The notes: generated by a model from the letters alone, not told the origin. Shown: positions 45,125 through 55,521, counted from the stretch's first letter. The stretch is DNA of 64,000 bases from Lomentospora prolificans (GCA_029532625.1 JARFXM010000010.1:2356001-2420000); one strand, 5' to 3'. Made by a program: numbers and translations.

Positions 45125-46886
45125 ATGGCATCACTAGACGCCCCAGCAGCAAAAAGACTAGGAAAGTCTCGAAGTGGTTGCATCACTTGTCGGCAGGTCT
45201 ACCCCTTCTGAGCACGCCCAGCCCGCAAGACACCTGCCGAATTAACCTTCGAGTACATACAGGATCCGACGAGTAAAGTGTGATGAAACTCGCCCAAATT
45301 GCCGGCGTTGTGTCTCCTCCCGCCGCACATGCGACGGCTATCTACCCGCCAATGTCACCCTTAATCGGCGTAGTCTTGCAGATCTGGTGCGCCAGACACC
45401 ATCCCTTGGCCCCGCGGCACAAACCCTGGCGCCAGTCCTACGCCAGTCACCGGATCCCAAGCTGTCCGCGCTTGACGCCACCTTTTTCGACATGTTTAGG
45501 CTCCGAACCGGGCCCGGAACCGCCTCTCTTCTTCCTTCGAGCTTCTGGACGCATGACTTGCTGAAGCTGGCTCATATTGAACCGGCAGTTTGGCATGCTA
45601 CGTTGAGCCTAGGGGCGCTTCATCACCATTGGGAAGCAGATCAGGAACTCCGTCGGGCTTCGGCCCCACTGGTTCCGTACTACACACCTAGTAACACTCA
45701 AGTTGAGAGGGAAGCACTCTCACACTATTTCCGGGCGATATCTCTCGCAAAGGATATCAAAGACACCGCAGCCCTCCGTAGCCTCAGCATCACACTTGTC
45801 GCCATAGCCAACATTCTCGGAAGATGGTCGGACTGCAGAACCCACCTCTTTGGCGGGCTCCGACTGCTCGACCGCGAGGATGCACGTAGCCAAGGCGAAG
45901 TCGACAGTACGGCCGAGATGCTCGAGCGACTTGACCTCCAAGCAATGAGCTTTTCCGACTCCCAAGCTCCCTATCCCTATGGCGATCCCGTGTGGCTTAA
46001 ATCGCTGCACCGGAAATTACATGACACTGACACCATCTCTAATCACGGCCAAGCAGCTACGCTTCTGTTTGCACTTCTACGGCAATTCATACTGACATCG
46101 GCGAGTTTGGCGGAGGAGAAGAGTTCGCTTGAAGCTTTTCAACTGGATTTGCTTACTATAATTAGCGATCTGGTAGCGTGGGAACGGAAGATGGAGATCC
46201 TCGAGTCGAACCACCCTCAGCCTTCGATCTCGTCCGTGTGCATCCGTCTCTATCACGCTCAATTACGCCTATGGCTCTTGGCCTTCCTCGATGGGCCTGA
46301 AGAAAGATGGGATACAGACGAATGCCTCTTTTATTTTGAGTATCTGATCGACCTCGCCGAGGAGCTCATCACAATGTACGAAGCGCAGTCCGCCACGCCG
46401 TTCTCCCTCGAGCCCGCCGTCATCGCCCCACTCTTTTCTGCCGCCCACCGCTGCCGACATCCACAACTCAGGTGGCGGGCTATTCACTTACTGAGGAGCT
46501 GTAACAGGCAGGAGGGTATGTGGAGTAGCGTTGGCGCGGCCGCCGTTGTGGAAAGGGTGGTCTTGATGGAGGAACGCGCCTTCCCGCATGACAGTACAGG
46601 AGGCAGTAACATACCGGATCGCGGTTATAATAATAGCCAGCACGCGTTCGAAGCCAAGCCATCCAGCTTTCATCTCCCATGGGATACATGGTCTTCCTCG
46701 ATTCCATTAGTCGCAAATAGGTACAGTTGGAACGGAGTTCCTATGATACCAGAATCTCGGCGCGTCCGTGACGTTGTTGTTGCAGTCAATGCAGAAGAGA
46801 GAAAGGTAGATATGACGCTTCTCATGTCGGCCGCGCCAGGTTCTGGAGCCCCTTACAAGATGGTCAGGGATACAGCCTCATTTTGA
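45125..46886 (+). CDS. Zn2Cys6 transcription factor with a GC-AG intron in the zinc cluster
   Basis: Exons 45125-45192 and 45263-46886, 563 residues. The zinc cluster is C19-x2-C22-x6-C29-x6-C36-x2-C39-x6-C46 (GCITCRIRRVKCDETRPNC), followed by DGY. This exact match appears only if the intron 45193-45262 uses a GC donor (GCAGGT) with acceptor ACAG, phase 2; a GT donor three bases later breaks the frame. GC-AG introns are a known minor class. The remainder is the helical regulatory domain common in this family (FDMFRLRTGPGTASLLPSSFW, LAHIEPAVWHATLSLGALHHH), often labelled Fungal_trans_2. Nuclear regulator, probably controlling neighbouring genes: the amidohydrolase upstream and the MFS gene 120 bp downstream, convergent. 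Confidence 0.88.
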
Positions 46887-47006
46887 GGTCGATGCATTTT
46901 TGGTGTTACCGCACGCAAGTATTAGAGCCGAGGTAAAAGGGACCCATGATCGTCAAAATTCATTACCAGTCTATTCTTCATCTATTCGTTGCTACTCATC
47001 GAACCA

Positions 47007-48512
47007 TCAGCTATGCTGATTTCTAGGTTCTGTCTCTAGAGGTACGGCCTCTTCGTCATCCAATCCGCTTGGAGGAGCGGAATCCTGACTCGCGGTCTCA
47101 TGCACATGCAGTCTCATGTTCACAAACATAGCCCAGAGACCAACATCATAGACAAGGCGCAGAGCGCCACCCACCACGAAAGCTATCCAAAATCGCTCGC
47201 TACCCGCCAGAATTCCGGTAAACGAAGGGCCAACCGTCATCGCCAAAGTTCGAAGCGTGCTCGTAATTCCCATGACTGCCGTGCGCTCATCGGGCTTAAC
47301 AATGGCAGCGATGAAGGCGGCCCTTGGGGCCTGATCCATGTTGTTTAAACCCATGCGGATATAGAGAAGGATAATGGTTAGCACAAGCCCGCTGGGCGCT
47401 GGGAAAAGTAATACGGCGGCCGAGGAGGGAATGTGCGTGAACACCATGGTGTTGAGCAGGCCCAGGTAGTTGCAGAGAGGGCCGGCAAAAACGGTGGAGA
47501 CGGTGGCGAGGATCATGGCCGTCGACATGATATCGCCGAGAGCGGCCTTGGATAGATGGAACTTGCGGTCGAGGAAATAGTTGGTTAGGGTCTGGTTCAC
47601 CATGCCATCGGCGAGCGAGTCGATGGCAAGAAGGAACCATAGCTTGTACATGGCTGAGCGCGTAGCCGAGGAAATTTGCGAAAACCTGCCCGCGGACTTT
47701 TTCGGCGCATCACGCTGCACAGGTGACGGCTGGCCGTGAGAAACACAATCATCATCCTGTTGTACGGATTCGTCAAGCAGGCCTTGGGCCGATTCGTCAG
47801 GCGACTCAGTGGGTTTCTTCTCGATCTCGCACTTGCGACTCATAAGGAAGGCAAAAACCATGTTCATGGCACCCATCACAATGTAGATGAGAAATGTCGC
47901 ATGGTACGCCCGCACCAGATCCCAACCCTTGCGCTCCTTGAGCACGTGAACGAACCGGCCAGCCAACTCTGTCCCGACCGCCGAACCAAGACTGGAGCAG
48001 GTGATGTACCAGGACAAGACGTGAGCGCGGGTCTTGGGCGTGGTGATGTGCGAGAGCATCGACTCTTCGATGGCGCGGAACGGGCCGAAATCACCACCGC
48101 TCGCGCTTACGACGCCGACAACGGCGGCGATGAGGAGGACCCAGAAATTCTCAAAGATAAAAAACACGCCGCCGGAAACAGCCATGAGCAGACCGCCGGC
48201 GAGCATGACGCGGCGGCGGCCGAGACCATCTGCCATTAGCGTCAACGCAAGACCAAGCACTACATCTCCGAGTAGCGTCAAACTCATAAAGAGCCCGATT
48301 TGAAAATCCGAAAATCCAAGCTCGGCGAAAAATAGCGCGATTGTCAACGATACGGCGCCAAAGGCGAACATGCGGCATGTTCGGGAGAGGATGACGAGGC
48401 ACGCATCACGGCCGGTGTCGTAGACCGAAGCAATGCCGGATTCATTGTAGAGCCAAACGGCGGGTTTCGTGAGAGACGCCGAGCGGGAACGTTGTCTCTG
48501 TTGACTGGCCAT
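47007..48512 (-). CDS. MFS transporter
   Basis: A single-exon gene on the minus strand, 501 residues, starting at the ATG at 48512 (MASQQRQRSRS); an upstream in-frame GTG is not used. Twelve membrane helices are visible with a charged, Asp/Glu-rich central loop (KPTESPDESAQGLLDESVQQDDD). Motif A-like ADGLGRRRVMLAGG follows helix 2, typical of MFS. Other marks are FGPFRAIEESMLSH and RMGLNNMDQAPRAAFIAAIV. The substrate is unknown; the sequence is closer to uncharacterised fungal MFS proteins than to drug/H+ antiporters. It is divergent from the alcohol-oxidase-like remnant, with under 100 bp between them. Confidence 0.9.
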   Translation of the reverse strand: MASQQRQRSRSASLTKPAVWLYNESGIASVYDTGRDACLVILSRTCRMFAFGAVSLTIALFFAELGFSDFQIGLFMSLTLLGDVVLGLALTLMADGLGRRRVMLAGGLLMAVSGGVFFIFENFWVLLIAAVVGVVSASGGDFGPFRAIEESMLSHITTPKTRAHVLSWYITCSSLGSAVGTELAGRFVHVLKERKGWDLVRAYHATFLIYIVMGAMNMVFAFLMSRKCEIEKKPTESPDESAQGLLDESVQQDDDCVSHGQPSPVQRDAPKKSAGRFSQISSATRSAMYKLWFLLAIDSLADGMVNQTLTNYFLDRKFHLSKAALGDIMSTAMILATVSTVFAGPLCNYLGLLNTMVFTHIPSSAAVLLFPAPSGLVLTIILLYIRMGLNNMDQAPRAAFIAAIVKPDERTAVMGITSTLRTLAMTVGPSFTGILAGSERFWIAFVVGGALRLVYDVGLWAMFVNMRLHVHETASQDSAPPSGLDDEEAVPLETEPRNQHS

Positions 48513-48595
48513 GATGAAGCTGCAGCCAGCGGGAGCGGGAACGGGCTGCTGCACCTCACATATATTATCGCGGAATGAGGCGGGTTTGAGTCAAA

Positions 48596-49893
48596 CGAAT
48601 CTGCCCCCAGGGCATGCGGCAGGATAGCGCCCACAGGTACCTCCACCCCAAGCTTGAGGACGGCAACAAGTACCCCAATCTCCATGTCGTCGTCCAGTCC
48701 AAGGTTGTTCGCGTCCTTTTGGATGACAAAAATAAGAAAGCCGTCGGCGTCGAATACATCGCCAATCCTGAATTCCAGCCTCAGGCCAGCGCTGCTAACT
48801 TCAGCCAACCCCACAAACAGACTGTCAAGGCGCGGAAGCTCGTCGTTGTCTCGTGCGGTGCTTGTGGTACCCCCGGTGTACTGGAGAGATCCGGTATCGG
48901 CAACCCCAAGGTGCTTGAGAAGGCTGGTGTGCCGGTGCTAGTCGATTTACCGGGAGTGGGCCATGACTACCAGGACCACAACCTGGTCTTGCCCCCTTAC
49001 CGAACCAACCTTTCCCCAGACCAGACCATTGACGCAATTCTATCCGGTCGTGTCGATGCCGCGGAGCTAGTGGCTAAGAAAGACAAGATTCTTGGCTGGA
49101 ATGCCATTGATATTTCCTCCAAACTTCGTCCCACAGAAGCCGAAGCTGAGGCTCTCGGACCCGAGTTCAAGGCTGCTTGGGATCGCGACTTCAAGAACGC
49201 GCCCAACAGGCCAGTCATGCTGACTGGTCTCGTCTCATGGTAGGCAACCTCCCATAGCTGCCACAGGTGTTAACTGGCGTGCACTAACTCGGCGACAGCT
49301 TCCTCGGCGACCCCACCGCAGTTCCCGCCGGACAGTATGTTACCGTTGGCAACTACACCGCCTACCCCTACTCTCGAGGCCACATCCACATCACCGGCCC
49401 CGAGGTCACCGACCCCCTAGACTTTGACGTCGGCTTCTTCTCAGACAAAGGTGACGTCGACTTGAAGAAGCAAATCTGGGCGTACAAGAAGTCGCGAGAA
49501 ATTATGCGCCGCACCAAGATGTACAGAGGCGAAGTCGCCTTCGGTCACCCCAAGTTCCCCGAGGGATCCAAGGCTGCCTGCGTCGAACTGGACGCCCAGC
49601 TTTCCGACGTCAAGGATATTGAATACACGGCGGAGGACGACAAAGCGATCGAGCAGTGGCTCCGTGAGAATATTGGTACCACGTGGCACTCTCTGGGGAC
49701 GGCCAAGATGGCTCCCCGCGAGAAACTGGGCGTCGTGAAGCCTAACCTTGACGTTTACGATGTTCAGGCATTGAAAGTTGCGGATCTTAGTATTCCGCCG
49801 GAGAACTTGGGTGCGAACGTAAACAATACTGCGCTTCTTGTTGGCGAGAAGGCTGCTAGTATCATTATTGGAGAGTTCGGGCTGAAGGCGTAA
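48596..49893 (+). pseudogene. GMC oxidoreductase (alcohol-oxidase-like), N-terminally truncated
   Basis: Encodes only the C-terminal about 60% of a GMC-type flavoenzyme. Frame: about 48596 (GMRQDSAHRYLHP) to 49239, intron 49240-49298 (GTAGGC...GACAG, phase 2), then 49299-49893. From the ATG at 48614 this is 406 residues against about 660 for alcohol oxidases. It retains NLHVVVQSKVVRVL, VVVSCGACGTPGVLERSGIG (GMC signature 2), LPGVGHDYQDHN, YTAYPYSRGHIHITGP, the catalytic-region TTWHSLGTAKM and the ending LGANVNNTALLVGEKAA. The N-terminal FAD-binding GxGxxG, the AMP-binding loop and GMC signature 1 are missing: the MFS start codon lies less than 90 bp upstream. The spliced remainder is intact, so the truncation may be recent. 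Very similar in style to fungal methanol/short-chain alcohol oxidases. Confidence 0.8.
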
Positions 49894-50053
49894 GATGATT
49901 AGAAATAGTTTTAGCACTAATTAGTGATATCAACCCGAATTAATCATGTCTATCCTCCGAGTGTGCATTACACGTCCGATCCCGGTAATCCCTGTGGGTA
50001 TCCCTTGGTATATATATATATAATATAGGCTCTAAATATTGGCATCAGTCTGC

Positions 50054-51770
50054 TCACTCCGCCCGCTGTAACAAAAGATCGGTGCCGTCCAGGACGCACC
50101 ACTCCTCAAAGACGCGCGACGCATCCTTATCAAACACCACATCAATCCACAGAAACTGTTTCAAAACCAGCCGAGCCTCATCCCAAGTAGTAATATCCAA
50201 CGAAGAGATAGCCCCTACAAACAGGGCTCGGATCCACCCATTGTCAAAGTCCTCAAACACGGCGAGCCTCGCAATCATAGCTGCCCACAGCAGAAGTCTT
50301 GCGTCCTCGGCATGAGGCACGAAATCTTGCGCGAGCAGTGCAGCTTTTATCCGAGAAGCTAGGAATGTGATCTTCTTCCCGACGCCCGGAAAGTTGATGA
50401 CGAGGCTCTTCATGTAGGCTAACATGCACAGTCTTAAAATGTCATCGACCGACGTTGGATCGCAACGTAGACGGACTAGGCGGTATGGAACCGAGGTGCT
50501 GAGGCGAGCGAAGAAGTCAACGGGGACTTTGGTGCCTGTGTCTGTGGCTTTATTCGCCGCGTTGGAAAAGTACCGCAGGTCGGCCCAGACATTCAAAAGT
50601 CTCGGGTCAGGCCGGCATGGTAACATGCTAAACTCGGGGAATCTCGACGTGTAGCTGCCCTCTGCCAGGTGAGGGTTCCACGAGATGTCTTTTCGGATGA
50701 ATATAGGCTCACTTCCGATTCCGATAGCGAGCCCTAGGTCGATTCTAAAAGTGTAGTGAGAAAAGGCGCATAAAAAGGTAGAGATGAAGGTGTTTCGACG
50801 CCTTACGTTTGGATTTTGTGTTCCAGCAAGCTTCCTTGGCTGACTGAATCCAGGCCTCCGCGCAGGTTGAGTAGCCCCAAGAGACCATCTCTGTGCTTCA
50901 AAGCGGTCGCGAAGTCGCCAGTGAGAATTGCTGCAGTAGCCAACATTACCACAATCGACATTGTGGTGTCTTTTTTTGCCTGCTGCTGGTCATTTATACT
51001 TAGTTGAAGGTGCTGGAAGGTCTTTGCGAGATGAAAGCTTGCGACGCTCCCAGTTGGTACTCCGAGAGTGAGATCATGAAAGGCCTGGGCCGCGAATACT
51101 ATGGAATGGACCATTCCCGGGTGTTCCGAGAGATGGTCGATGCAGAAGGTATCACTTCGCTTTCCGTCGCCAGCGGTGACACCGTCGATCATGTTGGTAG
51201 ATGGCTTGATATAGGTGAGGGCTAACCCGGTAAGTGCTTGTTAACCAGACAGTGCTAAGACGTCATCTAGGGTATAGGTATAAATAAGCGATAGGAAAAG
51301 AGGACAAACCTTTAAAGATGAGCTCGAACATGTAAGGTTTAATGGCGTCTGCGTATCGATAGAGAGCAAGTTCGTGGGCGATTTTCCATGGCGTTTGGAG
51401 AACCCATCGCATCTCATCATGATCGCCACTCCATGCAGTAGACCCTATCGCGGCAGAAGCCGGGGATAGCGAGTTTTTCGACGTGGCATCACTCTGCGGC
51501 TCATGCTGCTCTGCCTGCGCTTTAGGCCTAGACCGCCGGGATTTGCCGGCATTCTTGCCGCGCATCACATGGCTTCGGATGAACTTGCGCGTCTTTGGAT
51601 CTGGCTTTTCAAGAGATGTGGTGACAATAAACGCCGCGGGCCTTTGTCTTTGGCGTGCTGCATCATTTGCGTTGTCAGTAGGGGTCTTCTGCCCCGGGAA
51701 GCGGGAGGGCGGAATGCATGGGGCCAAACCACTTAGAGTACGCACCGGCAGATGAGTCAACCGACGACAT
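50054..51770 (-). CDS. fungal-specific transcription factor-like protein (Fungal_trans_2 type, no zinc cluster seen)
   Basis: Minus strand. Exons: about 51760 (start unresolved) to 51310, 51236-50807 and 50744-50054, introns 51309-51237 (weak GTTTGT donor) and 50806-50745 (62 bp, phase 2). The N-terminal part has FIVTTSLEKPDPKTRKFIRSHVMR followed by a basic KSRRSRPK stretch, the usual beginning of a large family of fungal regulator-like proteins that lack a zinc cluster. The remaining 380 residues are helical with PWKIAHELALYRYADAIKPY, MVHSIVFAAQAFHDL and RCDPTSVDDIL. No in-frame ATG was found before FIVTT: an ATG at 51770 (MSSVDSSAGAYSKWFGPMHS) is one frame off, so either a small 5' exon was missed or there is a 1-nt frameshift near 51690. 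The function is inferred only from family resemblance. Confidence 0.65.
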
Positions 51771-52466
51771 TAGGGGTAGCCGAGTGGGACATGCAAAGGT
51801 ATTGATCCTTGAGCTGGTTATGGTATTCGGAGTTAATCGTGTCAAGCGAGACCCGGGGGCATATGTTTCCAAACTGGTGAGAATGAGCGATCTGATGGGC
51901 GAAACGGAAGGATCGGGGCGGAGTGGAAGATGCCAAGAACCAAGATTCTACTCCGATTCCGGTTTAGCGCAAAAGAGCGCTTTGCCCAGGAAAGCATAAT
52001 GTTGACCAATCAGTGATTGTATTCCATTTTAGGTTAAGCGCTGTTAAACAGACACCGAGGAGAAAAGCCCTCATATTGACCAATGAGGGATTGACTTCCG
52101 TTTTGGGGTTTTGAGTGGCTGAAAAGCAGAAGTGATCTAACCCGATTAGGAATACAATCATGGAATTGCGACCCATCACGAAAGTCACAGATCTCCATGA
52201 CAGCAGATGGCAACGTATATTCGGGCTTCGGCCACCGCTTCATGATTGTTTTCCTAATCGGGATTGCATGCGAGCATTGTGATGGGTGCAGCGTGTATAA
52301 ATTGTCCAGAGAGCCCTCAGATTCGAAAAGCATTCCACAACAACCAGCAGCAACAACACAAACATCGATTCACATCATCCCTCATTGTAATATCATCTCA
52401 ATCACACCAAACAGTATTACACAAAACCGTAGTCGAGCGTCCCTGACACCTGATACACCAACCACA
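51771..52466. promoter_or_regulatory. SDR promoter with CCAAT-containing direct repeats, inverted repeat and TATA box
   Basis: Upstream of the SDR gene. A 34-35-bp imperfect direct repeat (52002-52035 and 52076-52110) carries TTGACCAAT, a CCAAT box, in each copy. A 22-bp inverted repeat with one mismatch follows (52141-52162 and 52241-52262, 78-bp spacer), then TATAAATT at 52296-52303, 164 bp before the ATG at 52467. The layered repeats suggest a regulated promoter, or a small relic element. Confidence 0.7.
52141..52262. repeat. 22-bp inverted repeat, 78-bp spacer
   Basis: Left arm CCCGATTAGGAATACAATCA-TG at 52141-52162; right arm at 52241-52262 is its reverse complement with one mismatch (21 of 22). 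It could form a cruciform, bind a dimeric factor at each arm, or be the ends of a tiny MITE; no target duplication was seen. Confidence 0.9.
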
Positions 52467-53363
52467 ATGTTCCGCAAAAACAAATCTGTTCATTTTGATG
52501 CCGCCAAGGACATCCCCCCTCTTGACGGCAAAATCATCATTGTGACTGGAGCCAACAACGGGCTGGGCAAGCAGTCCGTCCTCGAACTCGCCAAGCACAA
52601 CCCTTCCCAAATCTGGCTTGCAGCTCGCAGCCTCGCAAAGGGCCAAGCAGCGCTCGAGGACATCAAGAAGCAGGCACCTGACGCCAATATCAAGCTGCTG
52701 GAGCTCGACCTCGCTTCCTTTGATTCCGTGAGAAAGGCAGCACAGACCTTCCTCTCCGAAGCAACACGCCTGGACATCCTGATGCTCAATGCCGGTATCA
52801 TGGCTGCCCCGCCAGGCCTCACAAGGGATGGATACGAAATGCAATTCGGAACCAACCACATGGGCCACGCCTTCTTTGCGAAACTTCTCCTCCCCACCCT
52901 TGTCCAAACCGCTGCCGTCCCTGGTAGCGATGTGCGAGTCGTATCCCTGTCTTCGGACGGCCACGCCATGCTCTCCAAGGGCGGATTCGACTTTAATTCC
53001 CTTAAAACCGATGCGGAAGCCATGGGCGCCTACAACCGATATTTCCAAAGCAAGCTAGCCAACGTGCTTTGGGCCCGCCAGCTGGCAAAAGAATACCCCC
53101 AACTCACTGTTGCCGCCGTCCATCCGGGATTGGTGAACACGAACCTGCTCGAGAGCGCGACGGACGGGTCGGCTATCCTCACCTCGACGTTCAAGCTGTT
53201 CAAGAACCTGATGAACTCGCCCGAGACTGGCGCCAGGAATCAGCTTTGGGCTTGCTTCTCCAAAGATTTGAAGAGTGGCGAATATTATGTGCCGGTTGGC
53301 GTTCACGGCAAGGCGAGCGTAGACGGGATGGATGACGCTCTGGCGAAACGCCTCTGGGAATGA
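52467..53363 (+). CDS. short-chain dehydrogenase/reductase
   Basis: A single-exon gene, 298 residues, ATG at 52467. Classical SDR Rossmann protein: TGANNGLG at 27-34 (NAD(P)-binding TGxxxGxG), ELDLASFDS (acidic residue after beta-3), MLNAGIM (NAG motif), VVSLSSDGH with the catalytic Ser, and Y192-x3-K196 (YFQSK). The HPGLVNTNLL loop follows. Similar in type to fungal retinol-dehydrogenase-like or WW-domain oxidoreductase-like SDRs. The Arg in AARSLAKG after beta-2 favours NADP(H). Cytosolic; substrate unknown. A longer in-frame upstream extension from 52197 lacks conservation and lies in the promoter. Confidence 0.92.
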   Translation: MFRKNKSVHFDAAKDIPPLDGKIIIVTGANNGLGKQSVLELAKHNPSQIWLAARSLAKGQAALEDIKKQAPDANIKLLELDLASFDSVRKAAQTFLSEATRLDILMLNAGIMAAPPGLTRDGYEMQFGTNHMGHAFFAKLLLPTLVQTAAVPGSDVRVVSLSSDGHAMLSKGGFDFNSLKTDAEAMGAYNRYFQSKLANVLWARQLAKEYPQLTVAAVHPGLVNTNLLESATDGSAILTSTFKLFKNLMNSPETGARNQLWACFSKDLKSGEYYVPVGVHGKASVDGMDDALAKRLWE

Positions 53364-53623
53364 ACTGAGAACGAGATCAAGGGCTATAACCGAGAGTAAT
53401 AATACTTATGCTGTCAATTGCCAGGTTCCTGTTGCTATTTCTTCCCTACCTGTACACAGCATGCGGGTTTCTATTTTCCTCTGTTTTGGTACCTGAGGTT
53501 TTTTAGGTTCCAACTTGGTTTGCTTAGTTTTGCTTAGCATACTTCATGGGGTATTAATTGTCTACAATAGAGCTTGGTGAATAATATCACCATGTCAAAT
53601 CAATAATCCCCCAACGCCTTCTT

Positions 53624-54634
53624 TCAAACGCTAGTTACAAAAGCGGTTGCAAAGTCTGGGGCAGTCAGCTTCCCACTTGCCACTACAGCTCCTCCTCCAA
53701 TGACATCCACTTCCAATCTTCCTTCCTCCTCAGTTGATTCAGAAACAATAACCTTGATTACACACTTCCTGCCAATCTTCAATCCTTGTCTGACCAAGAT
53801 CTGTGCCTTGCCACCTTCGAGTTCCAGATACCCGTTCCTGGCAAGGTACGCTGACAAGGGTCCTGCCGCACTACCAGTGGCTGGGTCCTCTCCCGATATC
53901 GCGGGGGTGAAGAAACGAGCCTGTAGAGTTGTCTTATCCGAGGACGAGGAGTCAGGCGTCACCAAATAGAGGCCGTAGGCCTTATCATCCACCGCCACCA
54001 ACTGCTTTAGCAGAAGATCCATCTGGACTTGCGCGCTATCCAAGGCGGCGATTGATGACAATGGCACGATCAAATGCCGCGTTGTCGAAGTCGACATGAC
54101 CTGTGGCTTAAGGGTCAAGGATCCGGTAGAAAACCCAATATCAGACTCAGTGGCTCCAAAACTAGCTGCGAGAGCAGCCGGATCGGGGTGGTAGCTGTGC
54201 GATTGAGGAGGGGCCTGGCGAAGAGAGATGGAAATTTCCCCAGCCTTGCTCCTCAAGACCTTTACCGGTGTGACGTCTCCCCCGAGCTCCTGGTGGAAAA
54301 CAAAGGTCTCGAGTCCGTCTATCGGGTCAACAGAATGTGGGTTGGACAGGTCAAGGAAGCCGGCTTGCGCCAAATGCCACCAGGCGCCTAGGATGTTGTG
54401 CCCCGCGCCAAAGACTTCCCTACCATTAGGCAAAAAGGAGCGGAAGCGATAGTCAGCTCTTGATGTCGTTGCGCGCAGGAAGAAGGTGGTTTCAGAGAGG
54501 TTGAATTGGCGCGTTACGAGTTGCATCTGGGTGGTTGTGAGGCTGTCGGCCAAATTGTTGACAACCGCTAGAGGGTTGCCCGTGAAGGCCTCGGTCGAAA
54601 AGACATCGACGATTGCAAACTCGATGGAGGACAT
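53624..54634 (-). CDS. PhzF-family (phenazine biosynthesis-like) protein
   Basis: A single-exon minus-strand gene, 336 residues. PhzF-fold proteins have two similar hot-dog/DAP-epimerase-like domains and act as isomerases. Landmarks: VDVFSTEAFTGNPLAVV at the N-terminus, FNLSETTFF with the catalytic Glu (E48), LPNGREVFGAGHN (R72, G76-x-G78-H79-N80) and GEDPATGSAAGPLSAYL in the second domain. All expected motifs are present, except that FAGHPT-type sequences of relatives appear as FGAGHN. Probably cytosolic; the function of fungal PhzF-like proteins is mostly unknown. The neighbours do not form a phenazine cluster. Confidence 0.9.
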   Translation of the reverse strand: MSSIEFAIVDVFSTEAFTGNPLAVVNNLADSLTTTQMQLVTRQFNLSETTFFLRATTSRADYRFRSFLPNGREVFGAGHNILGAWWHLAQAGFLDLSNPHSVDPIDGLETFVFHQELGGDVTPVKVLRSKAGEISISLRQAPPQSHSYHPDPAALAASFGATESDIGFSTGSLTLKPQVMSTSTTRHLIVPLSSIAALDSAQVQMDLLLKQLVAVDDKAYGLYLVTPDSSSSDKTTLQARFFTPAISGEDPATGSAAGPLSAYLARNGYLELEGGKAQILVRQGLKIGRKCVIKVIVSESTEEEGRLEVDVIGGGAVVASGKLTAPDFATAFVTSV

Positions 54635-55521
54635 GGTTATGTTTGGGCTATGAGGAGCTCCTTAGGGTGAGAAAGGAAACTTTGGCACCACCTGAATCTG
54701 AATTAACGACGGTGTATTATGCTGCGGCCTTGTTTGAATATGGTTCTCTCTGGCGTCTCCAATCTTTGGCTGGCGGGGCCACGTTTTTGTAGGCCATGCC
54801 AGCTATTTTAACTTAGGCACATTAATATCGGCATCGTCGATATCCTTGACTACATTATTCAGCGTTGTACTCGCATCTATCTCTTGGAGTCTGGTTCGGG
54901 CTTGTGTCCTCCCGGGCTTACTGAACCTTCTCCTCCTTTCGTTTTGAAGCTGGCATCGCAGCGCAGCGCAGCGCAGTTCATGGGACTCGGAGCGACGCTG
55001 CATTAGTAATGAAATTCTTCGATTAATAATTTCGGCCGAAACGGGCAGGTGGGATTGCCCCCTCTCTTCAACTGCTTGGTTTTGGAAGATCTTGAACGCA
55101 CCGCACCATACATGGATTGAATCGAATTGATCTAACTCTGCAAATGTCCAACCGAGTTAAGCTTAAATCCCATTTTCGCTAGGACAGATGGTAATGCGGC
55201 CATTCCGGCTTTGAAATCGATATATGTTGCATTAAGGCGTCAACGGACTCATGACCAGTTCCACTAGATCTGGAGCCAAACCGTTTGCACGTCATATCTA
55301 TAAAGGTCTCCCTATTGTGAGGCACTAATCCTGTTGCGGATCTAGAGCGAGCCATCGCATGAGGAACTTACATGCTAGACACCTTGGGCGATCCGGAGGG
55401 TTTGAACTTGCAAGACCTTTCCTGATTTGAGGCGAGCTATGGCTCTTCTATGATGGATGTATTGTATTCTATATCTAGCCAATGAATAATACCTCTCATA
55501 TCCGAATAAGTCACACATACG
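54635..55521. other. intergenic, nothing recognised
   Basis: About 890 bp. It contains a short GCGCA repeat at about 54957-54977. No gene recognised. Confidence 0.5.

Noticed and set aside
53624..54634. Phenazine biosynthesis gene
   Set aside because: PhzF-fold proteins are widespread; no other phz-type gene is nearby.
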